The notes beneath the pieces are model-generated. The model was not told the DNA's origin. It worked only from the letters and a program-made list of their open reading frames with translations, and did not search any database. From Sphingomonas natans (GTDB lineage: Bacteria; Pseudomonadota; Alphaproteobacteria; Sphingomonadales; Sphingomonadaceae): a stretch of 64,000 nt of DNA. Positions 39,397 through 47,949 of the stretch are shown here, one piece after another. The DNA lies in NCBI RefSeq assembly GCF_030546695.1, contig NZ_JAUOTP010000001.1, positions 372,001 through 436,000 of the forward strand, given 5' to 3'. Positions within the stretch are counted from its first letter, which is position 1; each line of letters starts with the position of its first letter. The position numbers were made by a program, and so were the translations under genes.

Positions 39397-40620
39397 ATGT
39401 CCGAAACCTCCCCGCTCGCCCGTCCCTTCCCCGCTCTGCCGCCGATCGCCGGCGTCCGCCTCGCCGTGTCGCGCGCGGGCTACAAGGCCTGGGATCGCGC
39501 CGATCTGACCTACGCCGCGCTCGATCCGGGCACGGTCGTCGCGGGCGTGACAACCAAGAGCAAATGCCCCTCGCCCGAGGTGGAATGGTGCCGCCAGACG
39601 CTCGTGCTCGGCCAGGCGCGTGCGCTCGTCGTCAATGCCGGCAATTCGAACGCCTTCACCGGAAATCGCGGCCGCTCCGCGGTCGAGGCGATCGCCGCGC
39701 GCGTCGCCGGCGCGATCGGCTGCCAGCCGTCCGATGTCTTCGTCGCCTCTACCGGTGTGATTGGCGTGCCGCTGCCGATCGACAAGGCCGAAGCCGGTAT
39801 CGATGCTGCCTTGGTCGCGCCCGAAGCGACATGGATCGACGCGGCCAACGCCATCTCCACCACCGACACCTTCCCCAAGGGCGCCGTCACGCGCGCGGTG
39901 ATCGGCGACAGGACGGTCACGCTCGTGGGCGTCATCAAGGGATCGGGCATGATCGCGCCGGACATGGCAACGATGCTCGGCTTCATCTTCACCGATGCCG
40001 CGATCGAGGCATCCTTGCTCCAGCGGATGCTGGAAGGCGCCAACGCGCACAGCTTCTCGTGCATCACCGTCGACGGCGACACCTCAACCTCGGACACGGT
40101 GCTCGCCTTCGCCACCGGCCGCGCCGGCAATGCCCCGCTCACCACGGTCGAGGATGCGGGCGCCGATGCCTTCCACGCCGCGCTGTCGGATCTGTGCCGC
40201 CAACTCGCGCACCTCGTCGTCCGCGACGGCGAAGGCGCGAGCAAGTTCATCGCGATCGACGTCGCCGGTGCCAGCTCGGACGAGAGCGCGCACCGCATCG
40301 CCATGTCGATCGCCAATTCTCCGCTCGTGAAGACCGCGATCGCGGGCGAAGACGCCAATTGGGGCCGCGTCGTCATGGCGGTCGGCAAGGCCGGCGAGCC
40401 CGCCGAGCGCGACAAGCTCGCGATCCGCTTCGGCACGACCCAGGTCGCCGAAAGCGGGCTCGCGGTCGAGGGCTATGACGAAGCGCCCGTCGCCGCGCAC
40501 CTGAAGGGCCAGGAAATCGAGATCGGCGTGGATCTCGGCCTCGGCGAAGGCCAGGCGACCGTGTGGACCTGCGATCTCACGCACGGCTACATCTCGATCA
40601 ACGCGGATTATCGCAGCTGA
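39397..40620 (+). CDS. argJ: Bifunctional ornithine acetyltransferase / N-acetylglutamate synthase ArgJ
   Basis: 407-residue enzyme of arginine biosynthesis, transferring the acetyl group from N-acetylornithine to glutamate. The autoprocessing site is in KGSGMIAPDMATMLGF, with Thr192 as the new N-terminal nucleophile of the beta chain. The segment VNAGNSNAFTG near residue 80 and the C-terminal SINADYRS end are typical. Start ATG 39397 leaves 10 nt after the ligase stop. The stop overlaps the next start (TGATG), so the GFA gene is coupled. Confidence 0.96.
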   Translation: MSETSPLARPFPALPPIAGVRLAVSRAGYKAWDRADLTYAALDPGTVVAGVTTKSKCPSPEVEWCRQTLVLGQARALVVNAGNSNAFTGNRGRSAVEAIAARVAGAIGCQPSDVFVASTGVIGVPLPIDKAEAGIDAALVAPEATWIDAANAISTTDTFPKGAVTRAVIGDRTVTLVGVIKGSGMIAPDMATMLGFIFTDAAIEASLLQRMLEGANAHSFSCITVDGDTSTSDTVLAFATGRAGNAPLTTVEDAGADAFHAALSDLCRQLAHLVVRDGEGASKFIAIDVAGASSDESAHRIAMSIANSPLVKTAIAGEDANWGRVVMAVGKAGEPAERDKLAIRFGTTQVAESGLAVEGYDEAPVAAHLKGQEIEIGVDLGLGEGQATVWTCDLTHGYISINADYRS

Positions 40621-41042
40621 TGGCCGCGCTCGCGGGAGGCTGCGCCTGCGGGGCCGTCCGCTTCCGGATCCTGTCCGATCCGATCGATGCCGGCTGGTGC
40701 CATTGCCGGACCTGCCAACTGAATTCCGGCTGCCCGGCCATGGCCTTCGCGAGCATTCCTACCACTGATTATGAGGTCGAGCAGGGCGCCGACAAGTTTG
40801 GCCGCTTCGCCTCCAGCGACTTCGCGCACCGGGAGTTCTGCACCGCGTGCGGCACGCCCTTGTTCCTGCAGGAGCATAATTCCCCCGAGCAGCTCGACTT
40901 CAGCATCGCCACGCTGGACGAGCCCGATCGCGTCCGTCCGGGCTTCCACATCTTCTACACGAGTCGGATCGAGTGGGCGGAGGCGTGCGACGGCCTGCCC
41001 CGTTATCCCCGCTCGCGCCGCAATTCGGAGCCGATGGCATGA
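40620..41042 (+). CDS. GFA (glutathione-dependent formaldehyde-activating)-fold zinc protein
   Basis: 140-residue member of the GFA/CENP-V family. It has the zinc-cysteine motifs GGCACGAVRF, CHCRTCQLNSG and FCTACGTPLF. True Gfa enzymes condense formaldehyde with glutathione, but most members have unknown function, so formaldehyde activity is not claimed. It overlaps argJ by 1 nt and the following gene by 4 nt. Start ATG 40620; the longer frame upstream is inside argJ. Confidence 0.9.
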   Translation: MAALAGGCACGAVRFRILSDPIDAGWCHCRTCQLNSGCPAMAFASIPTTDYEVEQGADKFGRFASSDFAHREFCTACGTPLFLQEHNSPEQLDFSIATLDEPDRVRPGFHIFYTSRIEWAEACDGLPRYPRSRRNSEPMA

Positions 41043-41836
41043 GCACCGCCCTGATCGAACCCGTCGCCGCGTTGATGCGCCAGGTCGCCGCCGAGGTGGT
41101 GATGCCGCGCTTCCGCGCACTCGCCGCGCATGAGGTGATCGAGAAAGGGCCCGGGGATCTCGTCACCGTCGCCGATCGCGAATCCGAACTTCGCTTGGGC
41201 GAAGGGCTCGCGAAGATCCTCCCCGAAGCGCGGATGATCGGCGAAGAGGCAGTCTCCGCCGACGCCAGCCTGCTCGACGGCATCGGCGAGGGGCTTGCGT
41301 GGATCGTGGATCCGATCGACGGCACCAGCAATTTCGCGGAAGGGATCACCCCCTTCGCGATCATGATCGCGCTGATCGGCGACGGCGATGTGCAGGCTAG
41401 CTGGATCCTGGATCCCGTCACCGGCCGGCTGCTCCACGCCGTGCAGGGCGGCGGCGCCTTCGTGAACGGCGAGCGCGTCACGACCCGCCCCACCGGCAAG
41501 CCGCTCCCCGTCGCCGCGCTCGCCACCCAGTTTCTGCCCTCGGAGGTCCGCGCCGATTTCGAAGCGCGCACGCCCGGCCGCCTCGAGAATGTTTCCGTCC
41601 CGCGCTGCGCGGGCGAGCAATATCCGCGCGTCGTCCTCGGCCAGAACGACGCCGCGCTCTTCTGGCGCGCGCATCCGTGGGATCATGCGCCGGGCGCCTT
41701 GATCCTGACCGAGGCCGGCGGCCGCATCGCGCGCTTCGACGGTGTCGCCTATCGCCCCGGCGTGCCCGGCCTCGGCCTGATAGCCGCGGCGACGCCCGCT
41801 CTGTGGGACGAAATCCGGCAGGTCCTGCTCGGCTGA
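41039..41836 (+). CDS. Inositol monophosphatase-family phosphatase
   Basis: 265-residue Mg-dependent, Li-sensitive phosphatase superfamily member. Metal ligands: GEEAVS (Glu) and WIVDPIDGTSNFAEG (Asp-Pro-Ile-Asp-Gly-Thr), with WDHAPGALILTEAGG (Asp) near the C terminus. The family includes inositol-1-phosphatase, histidinol-phosphatase and 3'(2'),5'-bisphosphate nucleotidase; the sequence alone does not decide. Position after argJ makes histidinol-phosphatase tempting but unproven. It ends 6 nt before the opposite-strand mitofilin-like gene. Confidence 0.9.
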   Translation: MSTALIEPVAALMRQVAAEVVMPRFRALAAHEVIEKGPGDLVTVADRESELRLGEGLAKILPEARMIGEEAVSADASLLDGIGEGLAWIVDPIDGTSNFAEGITPFAIMIALIGDGDVQASWILDPVTGRLLHAVQGGGAFVNGERVTTRPTGKPLPVAALATQFLPSEVRADFEARTPGRLENVSVPRCAGEQYPRVVLGQNDAALFWRAHPWDHAPGALILTEAGGRIARFDGVAYRPGVPGLGLIAAATPALWDEIRQVLLG

Positions 41837-41841
41837 GCGCC

Positions 41842-42684
41842 TCAGGGCTGCTCGGAAGAAGCCGTCGCGAGTTGCGGCGCGGCGGGAGGCATTTCCGGCG
41901 GCGCGAGCAGGGCCGCGGTCTCAATCCGGTCGAGCGCATTGTGGACCAGTACATAGCGCCGCGCCGACGCGATCCAGTCCTTCGCGCCCGCCGCCCCCGG
42001 CAGCCGCACGATTTCGGCCAAGGCGACGTCGACCTGCCCCTGCTGCAGCGCGCTGCGCGCGCGGTCGCGCCGATCGTCGGGCAGCGTCGAGGGCGTCTCG
42101 GCGCGGCGGATCACGAACAAGGCGCCCATTTCCTGACGGAAGCCCGTCCACCAGCTCTGTTTGGGCGGGGTGGCCACCAGCCGCGGTGCGAGATCGGCGA
42201 AGCTCTGCTGGAGCGCGGGCAAGGTCGCCGGGCGCTGCGCGGCGGCGATCACCATCGCCACCGCCTGGGGGTCGACCCCGCCGAAATGGTTGCGCAGCAT
42301 CGTCTCGAGATAGCCGAGCGGCTGGCCGCGATCGACGATCCGCCGCGCGGCGAACGCAACGAGCAGCCCTTCGGCGCGATCGGCATTGCCGCTCGCCTCG
42401 CGCGCCTGGTTGTCGATCGCCTCGACCCGCTCGTCGAGCGCGTTGATCCGGTCGATCAGCCCTGGATCGGTCACGGGCGCGATGAGCGGCGCAGGCGGCG
42501 GCGTCGCGAGCTTGACCGGCGCGGGCGCGGCCACGGGCGGGCGCACGATCGCAGCCACCCGATCCCAGTGACGCACCGCATAGACGGTCGCGAAACCGCC
42601 GCCGACGAAGGCGAGCAGGACGACGAGCAACAGGCCCAGCACCCCGCGCCGCCGCCGCGCTCCCGAAAAATCCTCGTCCATCAT
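41842..42684 (-). CDS. Mitofilin/HemX-like inner-membrane protein of the haem operon
   Basis: 280-residue protein with one N-terminal membrane helix (GVLGLLLVVLLAFVGGGFATVYAV), a Pro/Ala-rich spacer, then a helical periplasmic domain with coiled-coil character (LIDRINALDERVEAIDNQAR). This matches the COG4223/mitofilin-related proteins found after hemD in alphaproteobacteria, ancestral relatives of mitochondrial Mic60. Its start (ATGATG; 42684 used) overlaps the hemD stop. It probably shapes membranes or anchors haem enzymes; the function here is inferred. Confidence 0.82.
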   Translation of the reverse strand: MMDEDFSGARRRRGVLGLLLVVLLAFVGGGFATVYAVRHWDRVAAIVRPPVAAPAPVKLATPPPAPLIAPVTDPGLIDRINALDERVEAIDNQAREASGNADRAEGLLVAFAARRIVDRGQPLGYLETMLRNHFGGVDPQAVAMVIAAAQRPATLPALQQSFADLAPRLVATPPKQSWWTGFRQEMGALFVIRRAETPSTLPDDRRDRARSALQQGQVDVALAEIVRLPGAAGAKDWIASARRYVLVHNALDRIETAALLAPPEMPPAAPQLATASSEQP

Positions 42685-43391
42685 GCCCCTGCACGGCCCT
42701 CCCGCTCGGCGCCTGTCTCGCACAGCCGCGCCGCCGCCGCCAGCAAAGCGTCGTCGGTCGGCAGCGCGGCGCTTGCAGCCCCGCCCCACCCCTGGCCCGC
42801 CGCGCGCAGCGCCGCCGCGCTGATCGCGGCGATGCGGACGCTCGCCCGCGCGATCCCGGCTTGGTCGATCAAGCTGGCGAACAAGGCGGCGGCACGTGGC
42901 GAATGGAGCAACGTGATCGCACCCTGCTCCAAAGCGAGGCATGCGGCCGGAGGCAGCTCGGCCACCGGATCGGCGCGATAGACGGTGATCCGCGTGATCG
43001 CGAGACCGGCCTGCTCGGCCGCGACATGATCGGCCCCGGTGAGATGCAATAGCCGGACATGCCCCGCCGCCGCGACCTCAGCGAGCAGGGCCCGGGCGTC
43101 GCTCCCGCCCGTGATCGCCACGGTCAGCCCCGCCTCCCGCGCCGCCGACGCGGTCGCGGCGCCCACGGCATAGACGGGAAGCGCTGCCAGCCGCGCCAGC
43201 CCCGCCCCGGCATGGCGCACGGCATGGGCGCTCGTCAGCAGCAGCGCGTCATGCGCGCGCGGATCGGGCATTTCCCACGGCACGGGCTCCACCGAGAATA
43301 GCGGCGCGACGATCGCCTCCGCCCCCATCGCGCGTCCCCGCATGGCGGTCGCCGAAGCGCCCGGCTCCGGTCGCAGGACGAGCAGGCGCAT
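42681..43391 (-). CDS. hemD: Uroporphyrinogen-III synthase
   Basis: 236-residue enzyme that closes hydroxymethylbilane to uroporphyrinogen III with inversion of ring D. HemD is poorly conserved in sequence. The start MRLLVLRPEPGASATAMRG, the two-domain pattern with LLLTSAHAVRHAG and the C-terminal PTDDALLAAAARL, and its place directly after hemC support it. Its start overlaps the hemC stop (TGATG). Confidence 0.93.
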   Translation of the reverse strand: MRLLVLRPEPGASATAMRGRAMGAEAIVAPLFSVEPVPWEMPDPRAHDALLLTSAHAVRHAGAGLARLAALPVYAVGAATASAAREAGLTVAITGGSDARALLAEVAAAGHVRLLHLTGADHVAAEQAGLAITRITVYRADPVAELPPAACLALEQGAITLLHSPRAAALFASLIDQAGIARASVRIAAISAAALRAAGQGWGGAASAALPTDDALLAAAARLCETGAEREGRAGA

Positions 43392-44305
43392 CAGCCCGTA
43401 AAGAGCGCGCGCAATGCCGGCACCGCGCGCGCGAGCAGATCGCGCGCCAGCGCCCCCGGCGCCGCGTCATCGCCCGCGGCGAACCGCGTCTCGCCCGCGA
43501 CATGCTCCTCGCCCGCCTCGCTCAGCAGTTCCGCGCGCAGGTGGATCGCGCCGCCCTGCTCCACCGCCAGCGCCGCCACCGGCGAGCGGCAATCCGCCCC
43601 GAGCGCCGCGAGCAAGGCCCGCTCGGCCAAAACGCAGCGATGCGTCGCCGCATGATCGATCGCACCCAGCAGGCGCAGCGTCTCGCCGCTCGCGCGCAAC
43701 GTCTCGATCCCGACCGTCCCTTGCGCGGGCGCGGGCAGCATCGTCTCGATCGGGATCGCGAAGCCGATATCAGCGCGCCCCAGCCGATCGAGCCCGGCGG
43801 CCGCGAGCAACGTCGCCTCGGCCTCGCCACCGGTCAGCTTGCGCAGCCGCGTCTCGACATTGCCTCGGAACAGCACGATTCCGAGATCGGGGCGCAGCCT
43901 GCGCAACTGCGCGGCCCGGCGCGGCGACGACGTGCCGACGCGCGCGCCCTCGGCCAGCGCGGCGACGCTCTCGGCGCCGATGATCCGGTCGCGCACGTCG
44001 GCGCGCGGCAAGGTCGCGGCGATGACGATACCGTCGGGGCGGATCGTCTCGACATCCTTCATCGAATGGACCGCGAAATCGATGTCGCCGTCGAACAAGG
44101 CGCGGTCCAGTTCCTTGGTCCACAGGGCCTTGCCGCCGACCTCGGCGAGCGCGCGATCCTGGATGCGATCGCCCGTGGTGCGGATCGCGACGATCTCGAT
44201 CGCGGCTTCGTCCCAGCCGTGCGCGGCACGCAGCGCGCCCGCGACCATGTTCGCCTGGGCCAGAGCGAGCGGAGAGCCACGGGTGCCAAGGCGGAGTGGA
44301 GACAT
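43391..44305 (-). CDS. hemC: Porphobilinogen deaminase (hydroxymethylbilane synthase)
   Basis: 304-residue enzyme that polymerises four porphobilinogens on a dipyrromethane cofactor. Start MSPLRLGTRGSPLALAQ is the family N terminus; substrate-binding stretches are FAVHSMKDV, RVGTSSPRRAAQLRRL and FRGNVETRLRKL. The cofactor-attaching Cys is in LGADCRSPVAAL. It begins the hemC-hemD-mitofilin-like operon. tsaD diverges 391 nt away, a common proteobacterial arrangement. The pathway's first gene, hemA (ALAS), is at 57.8 kb. Confidence 0.96.
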   Translation of the reverse strand: MSPLRLGTRGSPLALAQANMVAGALRAAHGWDEAAIEIVAIRTTGDRIQDRALAEVGGKALWTKELDRALFDGDIDFAVHSMKDVETIRPDGIVIAATLPRADVRDRIIGAESVAALAEGARVGTSSPRRAAQLRRLRPDLGIVLFRGNVETRLRKLTGGEAEATLLAAAGLDRLGRADIGFAIPIETMLPAPAQGTVGIETLRASGETLRLLGAIDHAATHRCVLAERALLAALGADCRSPVAALAVEQGGAIHLRAELLSEAGEEHVAGETRFAAGDDAAPGALARDLLARAVPALRALFTG

Positions 44306-44696
44306 GCCAGCGCCCTTAACGGCGCGGCGATCCCGGGCAAGCGCGAAGTGTCACAGGGTTGGCCGGGGACCTTGCGGGGTGGGACATGCAAGGCCCCCGA
44401 CCGTGGATCCGATCAAGCGATCAGATCAGATGCCGGGCGATAAATTCCAGCAGCCACATCGCGCTCCCGCCGCACAAGGCGATCGGGAGCATGCTGGGTC
44501 TGGCGGGATCGTTCCGAACATCGAGCACGCAAGCTACTCCTGGGGGGCGAGAGGGGGTGGTCTCTCGCTGCGAGGCCTCTAGCCGGATCGATCCCAAGCG
44601 CCGAGTAAACGAATGTAACGCCCACATTCGCGCCGCCCCGGGCGCGCGCGGAAAGCGCTTCGGCATTGCCGCCCGATCCCTTATGGGCGCGCCATC
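44306..44696. other. Divergent intergenic region hemC / tsaD
   Basis: About 390 bp containing promoters for both operons. One candidate minus-strand small ORF (44421-44528) is described separately. Nothing else recognisable; no tRNA, and no strong hairpin apart from short G/C-rich inverted segments. Confidence 0.55.
44421..44528 (-). CDS. Candidate 35-residue membrane microprotein
   Basis: A minus-strand frame starting with GTG at 44528, preceded by GGAG at about 8 nt, encodes 35 residues ending SAMWLLEFIARHLI. The second half is hydrophobic (MLPIALCGGSAMWLLEFIA) and could span or associate with the membrane. It lies upstream of and parallel to hemC. The coding evidence is weak: one ribosome site, one hydrophobic segment, no known homologue. 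Confidence 0.25.
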   Translation of the reverse strand: MLDVRNDPARPSMLPIALCGGSAMWLLEFIARHLI

Positions 44697-45728
44697 ATGC
44701 TGGTTCTCGGGCTCGAATCCTCCTGCGACGAAACGGCGGCGGCGATCGTCGACGATTCCCGCCGGATCCTGTCGCACCGCCTTGCCACGCAGGAAGAGGC
44801 GCATCGCCCTTATGGCGGCGTCGTTCCCGAAATCGCGGCGCGCGCGCATGTCGAGAAACTGATCCCGCTTGTCGAAGGCGCGCTCGCCGATGCGAAGCTC
44901 AGCCTCGCCGATGTCGATGCGATCGCCGCGACCGCCGGTCCGGGGCTGATCGGCGGAGTGATGGTCGGCCTCGTCACGGGCAAGGCGCTTGCCTTGGCCA
45001 CGGGCAAGCCGCTCGTCGCGATCAACCATCTCGAAGGCCATGCGCTGTCGCCGCGCCTCGCCGATGCGTCGCTGGAATTTCCCTATGCCTTGCTGCTCGT
45101 CTCGGGCGGCCACTGCCAGCTGCTCGAGGTGCGCGGTCCCGGCGACTATCGCCGGATCGCGACGACGATCGACGATGCGGTCGGCGAGGCATTCGACAAG
45201 ACCGCCAAGCTGCTCGGCCTCGGCTTTCCTGGCGGTCCCGCGGTCGAACAGGCGGCGCTGAAGGGCGATCCCTTCGCCGTACCGCTCCCTCGCCCCCTGC
45301 TCGGCTCGCCCGAACCGCATTTCTCCTTCGCCGGGCTCAAGAGCGCGGTGCTGCGCGCGCGCGACGCAGGCATCCACCGCGCGGAAGATATCGCCGCCTC
45401 CTTCACGCAGGCGGTAATCGATTGCCTGCTCGATCGCACCGCGCGCGGCCTGCGCCGGATGGAAGCGCCGCGTGCGCTCGTCGTCGCCGGCGGCGTCGCC
45501 GCCAATAGCGCGATCCGCCGCGCACTGGAGACTCTCGCGGGCGAGCAGGGGCTGCGCTTCATCGCGCCGCCGGGTTGGCTGTGCACCGACAACGCTGCGA
45601 TGATCGCCTGGGCCGGGATCGAGCGGCATCGGCTCGGCTGGGACGATCCGCTCGATTTCGTCGCGCGCGCGCGCTGGCCGCTCGATCCCTCCGCCGAGAA
45701 AGCGCGCGGCGCGGGCGTGAAGGCATGA
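44697..45728 (+). CDS. tsaD: tRNA threonylcarbamoyladenosine transferase TsaD
   Basis: 343-residue ASKHA-fold enzyme that places the threonylcarbamoyl group on A37 of ANN-decoding tRNAs, with TsaB and TsaE. Starts [20 protein letters not shown]; the metal-binding His pair is in [12 protein letters not shown]; nucleotide-binding stretches are [13 protein letters not shown] and [14 protein letters not shown]. Length matches the family. Its stop overlaps the gpsA start by 4 nt. Confidence 0.97.
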   Translation: MLVLGLESSCDETAAAIVDDSRRILSHRLATQEEAHRPYGGVVPEIAARAHVEKLIPLVEGALADAKLSLADVDAIAATAGPGLIGGVMVGLVTGKALALATGKPLVAINHLEGHALSPRLADASLEFPYALLLVSGGHCQLLEVRGPGDYRRIATTIDDAVGEAFDKTAKLLGLGFPGGPAVEQAALKGDPFAVPLPRPLLGSPEPHFSFAGLKSAVLRARDAGIHRAEDIAASFTQAVIDCLLDRTARGLRRMEAPRALVVAGGVAANSAIRRALETLAGEQGLRFIAPPGWLCTDNAAMIAWAGIERHRLGWDDPLDFVARARWPLDPSAEKARGAGVKA

Positions 45729-46705
45729 ACCATATCGGCGTGATCGGCGCGGGCGCCTGGGGCACCGCACTGGCACAGGTCGCCGCGCAAAACGGCCCCG
45801 TCACGCTCTGGGCGTTCGAGCCCGAGGTCGCGCAGGCGATCAACGAGCTGCACGAAAATTCGGCCTTCCTCGCCGGCATCCCGCTCTCGCCCGCAATCCG
45901 CGCGACCGCGCATATCGCCGATCTCGCCGACTGCGACGCTTTGCTGGTCGTCACGCCCGCCCAGCATATGCGCGTGATCCTCCAGGCCGCCCCCGTCGGT
46001 GCGACCCCTTTGCTGCTCTGCGCCAAGGGGATCGAGGCGGGCACGATGGCCCTGATGTCGGAGGCCGCCGCCGAGGCCTGCCCCGAGGCCCCGATCGCAG
46101 CTCTTTCCGGGCCGACTTTCGCGAGCGAGGTCGCCGCGGGCCTGCCGACCGCGGTCACGCTCGCCTGCGGCGACGATGCTCTGGGAGAGCGGCTCGCGGC
46201 GCGGATCGCGCTCCCGCATTTCCGCCCCTATCGCTCGACCGACCTGATCGGCGCCGAGATCGGCGGCGCGGTCAAGAACGTGCTCGCCATCGCCTGCGGC
46301 ATCGTCGAGGGCGCCAGCCTCGGCCGCAACGCCCGCGCCGCCCTGATCGCGCGCGGTTTCGCCGAGATGACGCGCTTCGGCATCGCCCGCGGCGCGAAGG
46401 CGGAAACGCTGGCCGGGCTCGCGGGCCTCGGCGATCTGGTGCTGACCTGCTCGTCCGAACAATCGCGCAATTTCTCGCTCGGCCTCGGCATCGGCCGCGG
46501 CGAGAGCGCGGCGAGCCTGCTGTCCGATCGCCGGACGGTCGCGGAAGGCGCGTTCACCGCGCCGGTGCTGGTCCAGGCGGCGCGCGCGGCGGGCGTCGAG
46601 ATGCCGATCGCCGAAGCCGTCGCGGCGCTGATCGCGGGCGACTGGACCGCGACCCAGGCGGTGGAGGCTTTGCTCGCGCGGCCGCTCAGGAGCGAGGCGG
46701 GGTAA
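45725..46705 (+). CDS. gpsA: Glycerol-3-phosphate dehydrogenase [NAD(P)+]
   Basis: 326-residue enzyme that reduces dihydroxyacetone phosphate to sn-glycerol-3-phosphate for phospholipid synthesis. NAD(P) motif [16 protein letters not shown] at the N terminus, [10 protein letters not shown], the catalytic Lys in [15 protein letters not shown] and the substrate stretch [14 protein letters not shown] confirm identity. Start ATG 45725 overlaps tsaD (ATGA). A strong hairpin repeat follows the stop and probably ends the transcript. Confidence 0.97.
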   Translation: MNHIGVIGAGAWGTALAQVAAQNGPVTLWAFEPEVAQAINELHENSAFLAGIPLSPAIRATAHIADLADCDALLVVTPAQHMRVILQAAPVGATPLLLCAKGIEAGTMALMSEAAAEACPEAPIAALSGPTFASEVAAGLPTAVTLACGDDALGERLAARIALPHFRPYRSTDLIGAEIGGAVKNVLAIACGIVEGASLGRNARAALIARGFAEMTRFGIARGAKAETLAGLAGLGDLVLTCSSEQSRNFSLGLGIGRGESAASLLSDRRTVAEGAFTAPVLVQAARAAGVEMPIAEAVAALIAGDWTATQAVEALLARPLRSEAG

Positions 46706-46711
46706 GCCCAC

Positions 46712-46836
46712 CCGTTTGGTTCGAGCGTGTCGAGAACTTGGTAGGCTTCGAGCGCAGTCGAGAAGCCGGGATACTTGGCACGGGCTCTCGACTTCGCTCG
46801 ATCCCTGCGCGTTCTCGACACGCTCGAACCCAACGG
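46712..46836. repeat. Dispersed hairpin repeat after gpsA
   Basis: Outer arms 46712-46737 and 46811-46836 are inverted with 25 of 26 positions matching. Inside is a second palindrome (46745-46766, GCTTCGAGCGCAGTCGAGAA..) and a partial third. This is the best-preserved complete element of the second type, starting 7 nt after the gpsA stop. Confidence 0.85.
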
Positions 46837-46902
46837 CAAGGGGAAGTTGCGGTCTCTTCCCGGCCATGCCAGCCTCCCCTCGACACTCCGGGGAAAACCA
46901 GC

Positions 46903-47898
46903 ATGCGCCACGTTCACCTGATCGCGCTCGCGCTCCTCGCCACCACCCCCGCAACCGCCCGCCCAGCGCCATCGCCCACAGCCCCCCTCGCCCGCGCCAT
47001 CGCCCGTTTCGCGCCCCCCGCCCCGGGCCATCTCGGCGTCGCCGCCATCGATCTCGAAAGCGGTGTCACGCTCGCGATCGAGGGCGACAAGAGCTTCCCG
47101 ATGGCGAGCGCGGTCAAGGTCGCGGTCGCCGCGACCTTCCTCTATCAGGTCGAGCAGCGCCGCCACAGCCTGACCGAGATGTTCACGCTCGACGAAACGA
47201 TGCGCGCGCGATCCGAAGGCATCACCGAGACGCTCCCCCATGCCGGCGTCGCGCTCTCGGCCGCCAATTTGCTCGAGCTGATGCTCACCGTCAGCGACAA
47301 TACGGCGGCCGACATGCTGATCCAGGCGGTCGGCGGCCCGCAGGCGGTGACCGACTGGCTCAAGGCGTCAGGCATAGAAGGCCAGCGCGCGGATCGCGGC
47401 ATCGCCCGCCTGATCCTCGACGACGGCAACAAGCCGATGACGCCGGGGCTCACCGAAGCGCAATCGCTCGCCCGCTTCGAACCCGTCGAACCGTGGAAGA
47501 CCGACACCGAAATCTGGCCGCCCAACCCCGCCTTCGATTCCGATCCGCGCGACAGCTCGACCCCGCTCGCGATGGCGACTTTGCTCGCCAAACTCTACCA
47601 GGGCCAATTGCTCTCGCCCGATCACACCAGATTGCTGTTCGAGATCATGGCCCGCTGCAAGACCGGCAAGCCCCGCGTCATCGCCTTGCTCCCGCCCGGC
47701 ACGCCCTGGGCGCACAAGACCGGCACACTCGCGGGCATCTCGAATGATGTCGGCGTGCTCACGCTGCCGAACGGCCATCACCTGGTCTTGGCTCTGTTCG
47801 AATATGGCGTCGCCGACGCCGCAGCGCGCAGCCGCACGCTCGCCGACGTCGGGCGGCTGCTCTTCGACGGCTTCCTGATGATGCCGGAGACGAAATAG
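46903..47898 (+). CDS. Class A beta-lactamase-like serine hydrolase
   Basis: 331-residue exported protein. Signal peptide MRHVHLIALALLATTPATA. The class A motifs are present: Ser69-Ala-Val-Lys72 (PMASAVKV), Ser131-Asp-Asn (TVSDNTAAD) and Lys272-Thr-Gly (HKTGTLAG). The omega loop before RDSSTP reads EIWPPN, so the Glu to Asn spacing is one residue longer than the ExxxN of TEM enzymes and about 25 extra residues precede it. It may be a true but divergent beta-lactamase or another penicillin-recognising hydrolase. Start ATG 46903 begins the signal peptide; the longer frame upstream crosses the repeat. A 14-bp hairpin follows. Confidence 0.85.
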   Translation: MRHVHLIALALLATTPATARPAPSPTAPLARAIARFAPPAPGHLGVAAIDLESGVTLAIEGDKSFPMASAVKVAVAATFLYQVEQRRHSLTEMFTLDETMRARSEGITETLPHAGVALSAANLLELMLTVSDNTAADMLIQAVGGPQAVTDWLKASGIEGQRADRGIARLILDDGNKPMTPGLTEAQSLARFEPVEPWKTDTEIWPPNPAFDSDPRDSSTPLAMATLLAKLYQGQLLSPDHTRLLFEIMARCKTGKPRVIALLPPGTPWAHKTGTLAGISNDVGVLTLPNGHHLVLALFEYGVADAAARSRTLADVGRLLFDGFLMMPETK

Positions 47899-47910
47899 GT
47901 TCCAGAAGGT

Positions 47911-47942
47911 GATCGCCGCCGATCCTCTGATCGGCGGCGATC
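47911..47942. terminator. Bidirectional terminator hairpin
   Basis: Perfect 14-nt arms (GATCGCCGCCGATC at 47911-47924 and GATCGGCGGCGATC at 47929-47942) with a 4-nt loop, between the convergent beta-lactamase-like and PEP-CTERM genes. A short T-run (GTGTTTTC) follows on the plus strand. Confidence 0.8.
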
Positions 47943-47949
47943 CGTGTTT

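Noticed and set aside
46716-46902. Upstream extension of the beta-lactamase-like gene
   Set aside because: It translates the hairpin repeat; the signal peptide begins at 46903.
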